Source: Ga0077530 sp046293075 (GTDB lineage Bacteria; Pseudomonadota; Alphaproteobacteria; Rhizobiales; Hyphomicrobiaceae). Taken from it: DNA of 64,000 bases. Position 1 is the stretch's first letter; every line of letters starts with the position of its first letter. Below, piece after piece: positions 52,211 through 60,499 of this stretch. The DNA is taken from assembly GCA_046293075.1 (NCBI GenBank), contig JBKBPL010000005.1:77462-141461 (forward strand), in the 5' to 3' direction. The position numbers were made by a program, and so were the translations under genes. The notes below the pieces were generated by a model, which saw only the letters and a list, made by a program, of their open reading frames with translations, made no database searches and was not told where the DNA came from.

Positions 52211-53068
52211 TCAGGTCGGACCACAGCCTAGGGGCTGGTCAATGAGCTTCCCAGCGGCATCGAAAAAGGGGTTTGGCCCTGAGAAGGCGCCGATCGGCAC
52301 GCAATGGGTGACGAGACGGCCGTAGGGGAGGGTGGCATCGGGCGTCCAGCAATGCAGGTGCAGGCCGGGTGGTTCCATATGGAACGTCGGCGGGGCTGCG
52401 GGCTCAAGTGCGAGGCTGACGGCGTGCGCAGGGCTCGGCGCGATCGAGGCCGGGCGGCCTGCGAAACGCGTGAGCACCGTGCGGTGAACATGGCCAGCGA
52501 CGACCGCGAGCACCTGCGGATGCCCTTCGAGGAGCTCGGCCAGCCTTTCCGAATTCCGGCAGTTCTGCACGTCCATGTGGCGGATCCCGGTCACGAACGG
52601 GGGATGGTGCAACGCAACGATGGCCGGACGCGCCGGGGCCTCAGCCAGCACGCCCTGCAGCCAATCTAACCGCTCCGCGCTCATGTCGCCGTGCGGTTCT
52701 CCGGGAACGGTGGAATCCAACATGGCGAGGCGTAGCGGACCGACGTCTCGAACGTAGGAGAGATGGCCGGAGCGGGGCAGCTCGACCCATGCGCCGACGG
52801 CATCTGCAAACGTCTCGCGGCGGTCGTGGTTGCCGGGGATCGGCAAGATCGGAATTCGCAGCGGCGCAATCAGCTCGCGGAAATGCGCGTACTCTTCCGG
52901 CTCGCCGAAATCGACCAGATCGCCGGTGATCATAAGGGCATCGAGCCCGGGAAGTCTCCCGGCAATGAAGTCCACTGCCGCCGCCAGGTGCGCCCCGGTA
53001 TCGACCACACCGTAAGCGCGCTCGCCTTTCCTGCGGATGTGCGGGTCGCTGAGCTGAGCGATGAGCAT
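52211..53068 (-). CDS. Cyclic-nucleotide/glycerophosphodiester phosphodiesterase (GpdQ/CpdA-like)
   Basis: 285-residue calcineurin-like phosphoesterase with an intact dinuclear metal site: SDPHIR (D8, H10), TGDLVDFG, IPGNHDRR, ALHHPPF and AGHVHRT. Family enzymes hydrolyse glycerophosphodiesters or 3',5'-cAMP. It is the last gene of the LacI-ABC operon (13 bp after the ATPase gene), so it probably processes the imported phosphodiester. It also abuts, tail to tail, the degenerate phosphoesterase at 51228. Confidence 0.92.
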   Translation of the reverse strand: MLIAQLSDPHIRRKGERAYGVVDTGAHLAAAVDFIAGRLPGLDALMITGDLVDFGEPEEYAHFRELIAPLRIPILPIPGNHDRRETFADAVGAWVELPRSGHLSYVRDVGPLRLAMLDSTVPGEPHGDMSAERLDWLQGVLAEAPARPAIVALHHPPFVTGIRHMDVQNCRNSERLAELLEGHPQVLAVVAGHVHRTVLTRFAGRPASIAPSPAHAVSLALEPAAPPTFHMEPPGLHLHCWTPDATLPYGRLVTHCVPIGAFSGPNPFFDAAGKLIDQPLGCGPT

Positions 53069-53080
53069 CGAGACGTCACC

Positions 53081-54118
53081 TCACAGGAGAATGAGATCTG
53101 CCGGATCGACGGAGACGCCGACGCGTGCACCGGGCCCGATCCCTTCGCGACTGTGGCTGTCCACGACCAACGTCAGCGCGCTGCCAGCGTGGCGAAGGTA
53201 GACCCGCTGCGTGGCGCCGAGGAAGTGGACCCGCTCGACGTCCATATGCAGATGTCCCTCTCCCGGCGGCACGATCCTCGCGCTTTCAGGCCGGAAGCGC
53301 ACGGCCGCCGGCCCCGTGGCGCGATGGCGCACCGGCACGCGACCTGCGGCACACTCGAAATAACTGTCGCGGAACTCGCCTTCGATACGGTTCATGCTGC
53401 CGATGAAGCCAGCCACGAAGGTGTTGGCCGGCTTGAAGTAGATGTCTCGCGGCGCCCCGGTCTGCGCGATACCCCCCTTCTCCATGACGATCACGCGGTC
53501 GCCCAGCACCATGGCCTCGGCTTGATCGTGCGTGACGTAGATGGTCGTGATCCGGAGCGAGCGCAGCAGCGCATCGATCTCGGCCCTGAGCTCGTCGCGT
53601 AGCGACGCATCGAGCGCGGTCAACGGCTCGTCAAGCAGCAGCACGCCAGGCTGCACCGCCAATGCGCGGGCGAGTGCCACCCGCTGCCTCTGGCCGCCGG
53701 ACAGCTGGTCGATGCGACGATGCGACAGTTCGCCGAGCCGCATCATGTCGAGTACGCCGCGCGCCTGCGCCAGCCGCTGTTCCCGTCCAACACCGCGCAC
53801 GCGCAATCCGTACGCGACATTCTCGGCTACGCTCATGTTGGGAAACAGCGCGTAGGACTGGAACACCATGCCGACGTTGCGCTTCTCTATCGGCAGGCGG
53901 GTCACATCGCGGCCGTCGAACAGTACGGCACCACCGCTGTCCGGATGCTCAAGCCCAGCGATGATGCGCAACAGCGTCGTCTTTCCGCAGCCCGAGGGAC
54001 CCAGGATCGCAAGCTGCTCGCCAGCGGCGATGTCGACGGAGACCGGCCGCAGGGCCTGCGTTCCATCTGCGAAAGTCTTGCCGACGCCGGCGACGGAAAT
54101 GGCAATGCCACTGGTCAT
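53081..54118 (-). CDS. ABC transporter ATP-binding protein (PotA/UgpC-type)
   Basis: 345 residues. The ATPase half has Walker A GPSGCGKT, NVGMVFQSYALFPNMSVAEN, signature QLSGGQRQRVALARAL, Walker B VLLLDEPLTALD and THDQAEAMVLGDR. The C-terminal TOBE-type domain (VRFRPESARIV, VHFLGATQRVYLRH) is typical of importers for spermidine, iron or phosphonate. ATG 54118 overlaps the upstream permease stop (ATGA). The frame stays open far beyond this start, but the family N-terminus (MTSGIAISVAGVGKTF) fixes it. Confidence 0.93.
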   Translation of the reverse strand: MTSGIAISVAGVGKTFADGTQALRPVSVDIAAGEQLAILGPSGCGKTTLLRIIAGLEHPDSGGAVLFDGRDVTRLPIEKRNVGMVFQSYALFPNMSVAENVAYGLRVRGVGREQRLAQARGVLDMMRLGELSHRRIDQLSGGQRQRVALARALAVQPGVLLLDEPLTALDASLRDELRAEIDALLRSLRITTIYVTHDQAEAMVLGDRVIVMEKGGIAQTGAPRDIYFKPANTFVAGFIGSMNRIEGEFRDSYFECAAGRVPVRHRATGPAAVRFRPESARIVPPGEGHLHMDVERVHFLGATQRVYLRHAGSALTLVVDSHSREGIGPGARVGVSVDPADLILL

Positions 54119-54948
54119 AGGTGCGTTCCTTTGCGGGAGCTTCCGGACCGGCCGGCAACGCCGAGAAGCGAGGCGAACAACTGCAAGCCGACGAGCAGTG
54201 GCACAATCATCACGAAGAAGACGAGCGTGTAGGCGCTCGCGATCTCCAGCCGCATCGACGCATAGCTGTCGGCGAGGCCGACAGGGAGCGTCTTGGTCAG
54301 CGGCGTGTGCAGCATCCACGTCAAGTTGAACTCGCCGATCGACAGCGTCACCACCATCAGTGAGCCTGCGAGAATGCCCGGCACGATGTTCGGCAAGATG
54401 ACGTGCACGAAGCGCCTCAGCGGTCCAGCGCCGAGGCTGGCCGCGCCTTCTTCCAGCGTGCGTGCATCGATGGAGGCCAACACGGCCATGACCGCGCGGA
54501 TCATGAAGGGCAGTGTATACAAGACATGACCGACGAGAATGAAGGCCCAGCTCTTGCGGAATTCGCCGAGCGTCCCATAGGAGATGAGCAGGGCAAGTGC
54601 GATGGCGAGCCCCGGGATGGCCAGCGGCAACGTCACGATCTCCTCGATGGCGCGCGACAGGCGCGAGGGATGTCGGTTGAGCACGTATGCCGCCGGGACG
54701 CCGATGATCAGCGTTGCCGCAAGCGTCGCAATGGCAATCTTGAGGGAGAGCAGGATGGTGTCGGCGTACAGTGCCCAAACCTCAATGACCCACTGCAGCG
54801 TGACGCCGCTACGCAGGACTCCCTGGAAGTAGTTCACGGTCACGCCAGCCATCAACGACAGGATCATCGGGACGACGAGAAACGCCGTGACCAGGATGGT
54901 GGCGAGGACCTGAACCGAACGGACAAGTTTCGCTTGCATACTGCTCAT
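54115..54948 (-). CDS. ABC transporter permease (PotC/PhnV-like)
   Basis: 277 residues with about six membrane segments and the EAA loop EEGAASLGAGPLRRFVHVIL followed by PNIVPGILAGSL. The family belongs to the spermidine/iron/2-aminoethylphosphonate permease group. It is coupled at both ends by 4-nt overlaps with the other permease and with the ATPase gene. Confidence 0.92.
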   Translation of the reverse strand: MSSMQAKLVRSVQVLATILVTAFLVVPMILSLMAGVTVNYFQGVLRSGVTLQWVIEVWALYADTILLSLKIAIATLAATLIIGVPAAYVLNRHPSRLSRAIEEIVTLPLAIPGLAIALALLISYGTLGEFRKSWAFILVGHVLYTLPFMIRAVMAVLASIDARTLEEGAASLGAGPLRRFVHVILPNIVPGILAGSLMVVTLSIGEFNLTWMLHTPLTKTLPVGLADSYASMRLEIASAYTLVFFVMIVPLLVGLQLFASLLGVAGRSGSSRKGTHL

Positions 54949-55763
54949 CCCGCAGCCGCGACCGCGGAGCCGGACGCCTGGCGGGCGATCGCGAGCGCGA
55001 GCCAGGTAATGAGGCCGAGCACAATTGAGAGTGCCGCTGCCATGGCGATGTTCGCATTCAGCGTGAACTCAGTGTAGATGACCATCGCCAGCACATCGAT
55101 GTTGGTCGCGAGCGTGAACGCCGTGCCGAAGGCTCCCATGGCGGTGGCGAAGGCGAGCGCACCCGAAGCCAGCAGCGCAGGCCTGAGCGCCGGAAGAACG
55201 ATGTCGGAAAGTACGCGCCAGGGGCCCGCACCCAGCGATCGCGCTGCTTCCTCCAGCGCCGGGTCGAGCTTCTCGGCGGCGGCAACGATGGTGAGCAGAA
55301 CCCGGGGGATCGAGAAGTAAAGGTAGCCGAAAAGTAACCCAGTCATCGAGTAGGCGAACACGAGCTTGTCGCCGGTCGCAATTCGCGTCACTTCCCCGAT
55401 CAGGCCCTGGCGGCCCGCGAGCAGGATGATGAGGAACCCGACGACGACGCCGGGAAAGGCGAGCGGAAAGGTGAGAACCGCGAGCAGTACCGACCGGCCG
55501 GGAAACTGCGTTCTCGCGAGCAGCAGGCCGACGAGAGTCGCCAGCACCAGCGTGATCGCGGTGGTCAGGGCGGCGACCAGGAGCGTGGCGCCGAGGCTTG
55601 AAAGATAGCGCGGCGTGGAGACGATCTCGGCATAGGTGATGCCACCGCCGCGCGAGACGAAGCTGCGCAGGAAGAGTTCCGCCATTGGCAGCACAAAGAA
55701 CGCAGCCACGACGATCGCCAATGGGAGGATCAGGGCGACGGAGAACCGCGTAGCGGACGTCAT
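54945..55763 (-). CDS. ABC transporter permease (PotB/PhnU-like)
   Basis: 272 residues with about six membrane segments; EAA loop EEAARSLGAGPWRVLSDIVL then PALRPALLASG. It pairs with the preceding permease as a heterodimeric channel. ATG 55763 (MTSATRF) starts the first membrane segment; the frame continues upstream across the operon junction without a family match. Confidence 0.92.
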   Translation of the reverse strand: MTSATRFSVALILPLAIVVAAFFVLPMAELFLRSFVSRGGGITYAEIVSTPRYLSSLGATLLVAALTTAITLVLATLVGLLLARTQFPGRSVLLAVLTFPLAFPGVVVGFLIILLAGRQGLIGEVTRIATGDKLVFAYSMTGLLFGYLYFSIPRVLLTIVAAAEKLDPALEEAARSLGAGPWRVLSDIVLPALRPALLASGALAFATAMGAFGTAFTLATNIDVLAMVIYTEFTLNANIAMAAALSIVLGLITWLALAIARQASGSAVAAAG

Positions 55764-55869
55764 CGTGGTGGCCTTGAATGGCTCGGTTGCCGAGCGCGGC
55801 GTGGGGCGTAGGACATGGAGCGCGGAGCACGGCGGCGCCCGCCACCGTGCTCCGCGCATCGATCAAGCG

Positions 55870-56877
55870 TCAGCGAACCTCGGCGAGGTAGCGATCGGAG
55901 AATGTCTTCTGAACCTTCTCCATTTGAGCGTAGTCGATCGGCGTCGCGCGCGCGTACTCGCTGTCGGGAAGGAACTTCCTGGCGACCTCGTCGGGCAGCT
56001 TCACCGGCCGGGCAGGCTTCAGATAGGCATTGGTCCACAGCGCCTGCCCCTTGTCGGACAGCAGGAAGTCCAGCACCTTCTTGCCGTTTTCGACTTTCGG
56101 TGCGCCTTTGACCAAGCTCACCACGTACGGCACCACGACGGTACCTTCGCAGGGCAGGACGAACTCGAACTTGCCCTTCTCCGTGTACTTCGCCCGATAG
56201 GCATTGAAGTCGTAGTCGAACAGGATCGGGATCTCGCCCGAGACCACGCGCGCATAGGACGTCTGCTTGGCGACGATCGGCTTGTTCTTCATCAGATCCC
56301 TGAAGTAGCCGATCGCCTTGTCGAAGTTCGTCAGGTCACCGCCGAGCGCACGATTGACGGCAACGGCGCCGACATAGCCGACGAAGGCCGACGACGGATC
56401 GAGATAGCCGACGAGGCCGCTGTATTCCGGCTTGGTGAGGTCCCTCCAGCACTTCGGCACCGGCTTGCCGCCCAGTGCATCGACGTTGACGAACAGGCCG
56501 AGCGTGCCGGAGTGGATTGTGACCCAGTGGCCCTCGAGGTCCTTCAGGCCAGCGGGAACGTCGTCGAAGCCCTTCGGCTTGTAGGCCTGCGTGACGCCCT
56601 CATCCTTGGCCTTGATGCCGAACGTGACGCCGTAATAGGCGAAGTCGGCCACCGGGTTGGCTTTCTCGGCGATGAGCTGCGACAGCGTCTGACCGGAATT
56701 CTTATTGTCATGCGGCACGTCGAAGCCGAGTTCCGTCTTCAATGCCTTCAGCACCGAGGCCCAGTCCGCCCACTGCGGCGGGCAATTGTAGCATATGGCA
56801 TCCGCCGCGAACGCCGGCAGCGCGCCGCCCACAATCACCGCCGCGCCGAGTGCGACGGCACGCATCATCTTCAACAT
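55870..56877 (-). CDS. ABC transporter substrate-binding protein (family 1, PotD/phosphonate-like)
   Basis: 335 residues with a signal peptide (MMRAVALGAAVIVGGALPAFA). The mature start AICYNCPPQWADWASVLKAL and later PSSAFVGYVGAVAVNRALGG, VVPYVVSLVKGAPKVENGKK resemble binding proteins of the Fe3+/2-aminoethylphosphonate/spermidine class. Two cysteines lie close to the mature N-terminus (C-Y-N-C). ATG 56877 has AGGAG 6 nt upstream. It follows the LacI gene by 16 bp and precedes the permeases by 106 bp; the operon's phosphodiesterase points to a phosphodiester ligand (inference). Confidence 0.9.
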   Translation of the reverse strand: MLKMMRAVALGAAVIVGGALPAFAADAICYNCPPQWADWASVLKALKTELGFDVPHDNKNSGQTLSQLIAEKANPVADFAYYGVTFGIKAKDEGVTQAYKPKGFDDVPAGLKDLEGHWVTIHSGTLGLFVNVDALGGKPVPKCWRDLTKPEYSGLVGYLDPSSAFVGYVGAVAVNRALGGDLTNFDKAIGYFRDLMKNKPIVAKQTSYARVVSGEIPILFDYDFNAYRAKYTEKGKFEFVLPCEGTVVVPYVVSLVKGAPKVENGKKVLDFLLSDKGQALWTNAYLKPARPVKLPDEVARKFLPDSEYARATPIDYAQMEKVQKTFSDRYLAEVR

Positions 56878-56893
56878 CGATGGCTCCTGAGGA

Positions 56894-57976
56894 TCATGTT
56901 CGGGACAAGCGCCGGCGGCGCTCGCGACCGCTGGCATTTCCGTCCGGGACAGAGGCGAGCGTCCCGCCCGGGCGAAACTCGTAGGGAAGAAGCTCGACCG
57001 CATCGCGTGCGGGAGCCGCTCCGGAAAGCAGGTCGAGCAGGCGCCGCATGGCGCGCTCCCCCATCGCGACCGTGGGCGTGTCGATGGTGGCAAGCCCCGG
57101 GCTGAGCATCTGCCCGATGGCGATGCCGTCAAACCCGGCGACCGAAACATCCCGAGGTACCGATAGACCCAGTGCGCGCAGGGCCGCGATGACGGATATG
57201 GCCAGGAGATCGTTGGAGCACAGCAGCGCAGTGGGATTGCCGAGCCTGGGCAGCGCGCGTGCGATGACCGTCGCGTGATCCTCGATGCTGCCCATGTAGT
57301 CGAGTTCGAGGAGCGCCGGCGGCTGAAGGCCCGCTGCGGTGAGTGCCGCCGTGCAGCCCTCGAAGCGCACGCGCGAGCGGTCGGTGGTGCCGAAGCGGCC
57401 GCCGAGATAGGCGATACGTGTGTGCCCCAGCCCGATCAGATGACGCGTCAGCTCGGCTGTCGCAGCGAAGTTGTCGACGGTGACGGCCGGCCGGCGCCCG
57501 CGACGCGGCTGATTGTAAAGCAGGACGTAGGGCACGCCCGCACGATCGAGCCGGTCGAGCGCGGCGCTGGAGGAGGCGTCGGCGACGGTCAACGCGATGC
57601 CATCGACCTTCTGGCTCAGGAGTGTCTCGACGACCTCGACCTCGCGGCTCGCGTCGTAGCCGGTGCTCGACAGCAGGACCGGCCGGCCAACCTCTCGCGC
57701 GACGGCCTCGATGCCGGCGACCGAGGCGGCGAACACTGGGTTCGTGAAGCTGGGAACGACGGCCCCGATAGCACGGGACCGCTGCTTGCGCATCGATTGG
57801 CCGAGAGCGTTCGGGCGAAAGGCAAGGTCGGAGATCGCGGCTTCGACGCGCGCGATGGCGCTCGCGCTGACCGGTCCCGAGCGGTTGATCACCCGTGAAA
57901 CCGTCGACAGCGAGCAGCCGGCGCGCGTCGCCACCTGCCTGATGCTTGCGTGCTTGACGGTGTCGTCGACGGCCAT
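56894..57976 (-). CDS. LacI family transcriptional regulator
   Basis: 360 residues. The HTH is VKHASIRQVATRAGCSLSTVSRVINRSGPV, quoted in parts as ASIRQVATRAGCSL and STVSRVINRSGPV, with the LacI hinge (RPNALGQSMRKQRSRAIG) and a periplasmic-binding-like sensor domain (VVPSFTNPVFAASVAGIEA, STGYD, DNFAATAELTRHLIGLGH). The C-terminal tail is Arg-rich (GRERRRRLSRT). ATG 57976 starts just after a perfect operator, so the gene heads and represses its own operon: LacI, SBP, two permeases, ATPase, phosphodiesterase. Confidence 0.93.
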   Translation of the reverse strand: MAVDDTVKHASIRQVATRAGCSLSTVSRVINRSGPVSASAIARVEAAISDLAFRPNALGQSMRKQRSRAIGAVVPSFTNPVFAASVAGIEAVAREVGRPVLLSSTGYDASREVEVVETLLSQKVDGIALTVADASSSAALDRLDRAGVPYVLLYNQPRRGRRPAVTVDNFAATAELTRHLIGLGHTRIAYLGGRFGTTDRSRVRFEGCTAALTAAGLQPPALLELDYMGSIEDHATVIARALPRLGNPTALLCSNDLLAISVIAALRALGLSVPRDVSVAGFDGIAIGQMLSPGLATIDTPTVAMGERAMRRLLDLLSGAAPARDAVELLPYEFRPGGTLASVPDGNASGRERRRRLSRT

Positions 57977-57985
57977 GGTCAGCCC

Positions 57986-58003
57986 TGTGGAAACGTTTCC
58001 ACA
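57986..58003. promoter_or_regulatory. LacI-family operator, perfect 18-bp palindrome TGTGGAAACGTTTCCACA
   Basis: Each half is TGTGGAAAC; the central CG is the LacI-family hallmark. It lies 10 bp upstream of the regulator's start codon, so repression would block its own transcript. No second copy was seen in the operon's other gaps, which are short. Confident as a LacI-type site; that the neighbouring protein binds it is inference from position. Confidence 0.85.
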
Positions 58004-59246
58004 TCTGCTTAGTGTCTCTTGGTGACACCCGAATGACAGCAAGCTCGAGCCGGTTTCGTAGCCGGGGGTGCTGCGGCGGGAGCAGTGGCGTCGTGTCGGG
58101 GCAAGATCGAGGCACCAGCGTATGACCGAACCCCGGAGTGGTGCCGCATGCGGCGATGGTGAAGCTGTGCCGCAGCCCCTTCAGTATCGCGAATACGCCA
58201 GCGATGCCTGCTCTGGCCATGATCGCCGTCAGATTGCGGGACGCGGCCAGGTGATCGCGCGGTGAGACGCGGACCGTTCAATGGAGAATGCCACGCTCGT
58301 GCTGCCCTCCATGCATGAAGGAGAAGGCGCTGGCCAAGGCTTCTGGGACCGTTCGGAGCCGCCATTCGGCCATGCGCGGTCGACGTCGAGGATCTCGGCA
58401 TAATCGACCGGGTCGTCGCGGCCGGTGGGCCCTATCCTCCGCTGAGCGAGTAACGCGAAGATGGCGCCGGTACCGAGAAGACCATGGGCGAGCGGCGCAC
58501 GCCCTCTTGCGATGTACCCTATTTCGTTCCCCTCATGATCCCGCACTTCCGCAGCGAGGCGGTGCGACGCGAGCGCGCTTGCCGAATTCGGCGGCGAGCG
58601 GATCGCTTTCGCGCAGCGAGCCGACCGCGTCACTGCGCGTCTCAAGCGGGGAGGCGCGAGGCCCTCGCTCCTGTCCACGACCGGGCCGGTGCAGACGGGG
58701 GCCGCAGATTCGTGCGGGACGTGCGAGCTTCGTCCGGCTCGGATCGGTGCAGAGCCGCGTGATACTGCTTGTGCCGCGTGTTCTCGATGATCTGACGTCC
58801 GGCAAGATCGCGATCGCAGTGGCTTATGCGGCAGGCTCCGACGATGCCGCTATGGGGCGCCACGCACTTGGCGTGGTCAGCGCGGAGATGGGCGTGGACA
58901 CGATGATCGGTCCGGCGACAAGGTCGGCGGTCACCCGCTCGCACGCGGGTGTGGGTTGAATCGGCGTTGATCGCGCCTTGCGCGCTCGCGCCAAACTGAC
59001 CGCACAGCTCACACCGTGGCCGAGGGGATTGGTGCAGCGCGTACTGTCGACCTCGATCCGCCTGCACAAGACGTATGGGCCGGTGCAGTTGGCAGCGGTG
59101 CGCGATGCGGATGGAGCGCGCCAGAAAGGCCGCGCGAAATTGCGGGCGGTTCAGGTCCCCGATGAACAAAGGCTGGTCGCAAGTCCCCGGGTCCCGGCCG
59201 GGGCTCCCGGACCGTGACCATTTCTCTACTAAGCCATTGAAAACAA
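58004..59246. other. Stretch without a convincing gene (1.24 kb) downstream of tRNA-Asp
   Basis: Long open frames exist on both strands (for example 58288-58959 plus, 58229-58678 minus, 58642-59169 minus), but none has a clear ribosome-binding site or a recognisable domain, and amino-acid use is Arg/Pro/Ser/Ala-rich as in non-coding GC-rich DNA. The 3' end of tRNA-Asp faces this stretch, a common site of integration, so it may be the remains of a decayed element. The dinucleotide-rich hairpin near 59180-59200 (CCCCGG and CCGGGG) is the only structure noted. Confidence 0.45.
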
Positions 59247-59323
<77 letters not shown>

Positions 59324-59355
59324 AAAGAAAAAACGCGCGCCGAGCCCGGCGCGTC
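59324..59355 (-). terminator. Rho-independent-type terminator just upstream of tRNA-Asp
   Basis: On the minus strand, CGCGCC (59349-59354) pairs with GGCGCG (59336-59341), followed by CGTTTTTT (six Ts at 59328-59333). It touches the 5' end of the tRNA and would stop minus-strand transcription entering it, leaving no space for a tRNA promoter downstream of the stem. It may be the end of the transcript from the phosphatase gene at 60463. Confidence 0.45.
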
Positions 59356-59490
59356 AAGGTGCGTGGGAGATACGCGAGGGAGGGGGGTTAGTCAAGGGCG
59401 GAGGCGCGTACCGAAGGCGCGCCCTTCTCTTTCTCCGCACCGCCCGGGACGTGCTAGTTTGCGTATGAGAGGTCATCATACGGGGCCGCC

Positions 59491-59883
59491 ATGCCGATCC
59501 GGATCGTCCAATTGGGCAGTTCGCGCCATCCCGAGGAAGGAACGCGCATCGGCACTGTCCGGCGGCCACCGCGCGGCGTCCGCAAGGACCGCTATGCCGC
59601 CGAGAACTGGTATGATGTCTGGCTGCCGGAGCTGGCGCCCAGTGACGCGCTCGTAGCCAAAGCCCGAGGCGCCGCCGGCGAGAAGGCATGGGCCGCATTC
59701 GTGCGCGCGTATCGCAGCGAGATGAAGGCCCCAAGTGCGAGCCGTGTGCTCGACCTCTTGGCGGCGCTCTCAAATGAAAGCAACTTCTCGGTCGGCTGCT
59801 ACTGCACGAACGAGGCGCGATGCCACCGTTCCGTGCTGAGGGCGCTGCTTCGCGAGCACGGCGCCAAGCTCATTGAGCCCTAG
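59491..59883 (+). CDS. DUF488 domain protein
   Basis: 130 residues of the DUF488 family, small proteins with a Rossmann-like fold and a CTNEARCHR motif: here CYCTNEARCHRSVLRALL near the C-terminus, and RYAAENWYDVWLPELAPS in the middle, both characteristic. Function is unknown, though some members act in DNA or nucleotide metabolism. ATG 59491 follows GGGG. It is convergent with the phosphatase gene by one base. Confidence 0.9.
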   Translation: MPIRIVQLGSSRHPEEGTRIGTVRRPPRGVRKDRYAAENWYDVWLPELAPSDALVAKARGAAGEKAWAAFVRAYRSEMKAPSASRVLDLLAALSNESNFSVGCYCTNEARCHRSVLRALLREHGAKLIEP

Positions 59884-59884
59884 A

Positions 59885-60463
59885 TTACTCGGCCATATCC
59901 AGCTCGCGAGCGCGGGCGAGCCGGCGCATCCAATCGACGAACTGTGGCCGTTCGCGGATCTGAATGCCGTAGTGACGGCGGAGCGCGGCCACAAGGCGCC
60001 CTTCCCGGCCGAGGATTTCGTCCGCGTAGCCGATCATGAGAGAGTTCGGCCAGGCCTGCGGGCGCATCTGCCGCAAGCGCGCGTACAGCTCGTCCTCGGC
60101 CTCTCGCGGGTGGACCTGCGCCAGCAGCGTGAGCATCGCCGCCGTCGAGCGGGAGATGCCCATGTGGCAGTGAACCAGCAGATGGCGCTCAGCCACGGCC
60201 TCAGTCTCGGACGCGAGTTCGGCGCCGAAGGCCAGGATCTCAGCCACATGCTCCTGCGTCGGCGGTATCAGGCCAGGGCCCGGCTCGATGACGTCGTGAA
60301 AGCGCAGCGTCGTGCGCCTGTGCGCGCCGTAACCTTGAAAGCCCGTGATCTCCGGCCAATTCGGATCAATGAGAGACAACACGTGCGTCACCGCGCGTGA
60401 GCCGTGCTCGGGAAGCTCATCGATCCCGCAGATCGTGAGCGCGGCGACGCCGATCGGCTTCAT
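59885..60463 (-). CDS. Dual-specificity / tyrosine phosphatase-like protein
   Basis: 192 residues. The signature loop is HCHMGISRST (Cys-x5-Arg-Ser/Thr), with WP-I-FQG upstream (SLIDPNWPEITGF) and the general-acid region RFHDVIEPGPGL. The DSP fold hydrolyses phosphotyrosine or phosphoinositol-like groups; the substrate is unknown. ATG 60463 is the only credible start. It ends against DUF488 tail to tail and lies 36 bp downstream of the dehydratase gene on the same strand. Confidence 0.85.
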   Translation of the reverse strand: MKPIGVAALTICGIDELPEHGSRAVTHVLSLIDPNWPEITGFQGYGAHRRTTLRFHDVIEPGPGLIPPTQEHVAEILAFGAELASETEAVAERHLLVHCHMGISRSTAAMLTLLAQVHPREAEDELYARLRQMRPQAWPNSLMIGYADEILGREGRLVAALRRHYGIQIRERPQFVDWMRRLARARELDMAE

Positions 60464-60499
60464 CGCGCAGACACCGGGCGGAGAGATCCGCCCGGCTCC

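Noticed and set aside
53081..54778. A long open frame that would extend the ABC ATPase gene upstream
   Set aside because: The extension is the shifted reading of the permease gene; MTSGIAISV at 54118 is the family start and overlaps the permease stop.
58288..58959. 223-codon frame between the LacI operon and tRNA-Asp
   Set aside because: No ribosome-binding site, no domain and Arg/Ser-rich composition typical of antisense or non-coding GC-rich DNA.
58642..59169. 175-codon minus-strand frame near tRNA-Asp
   Set aside because: No start signal or homology that I can name; overlapping frames on both strands are equally long.
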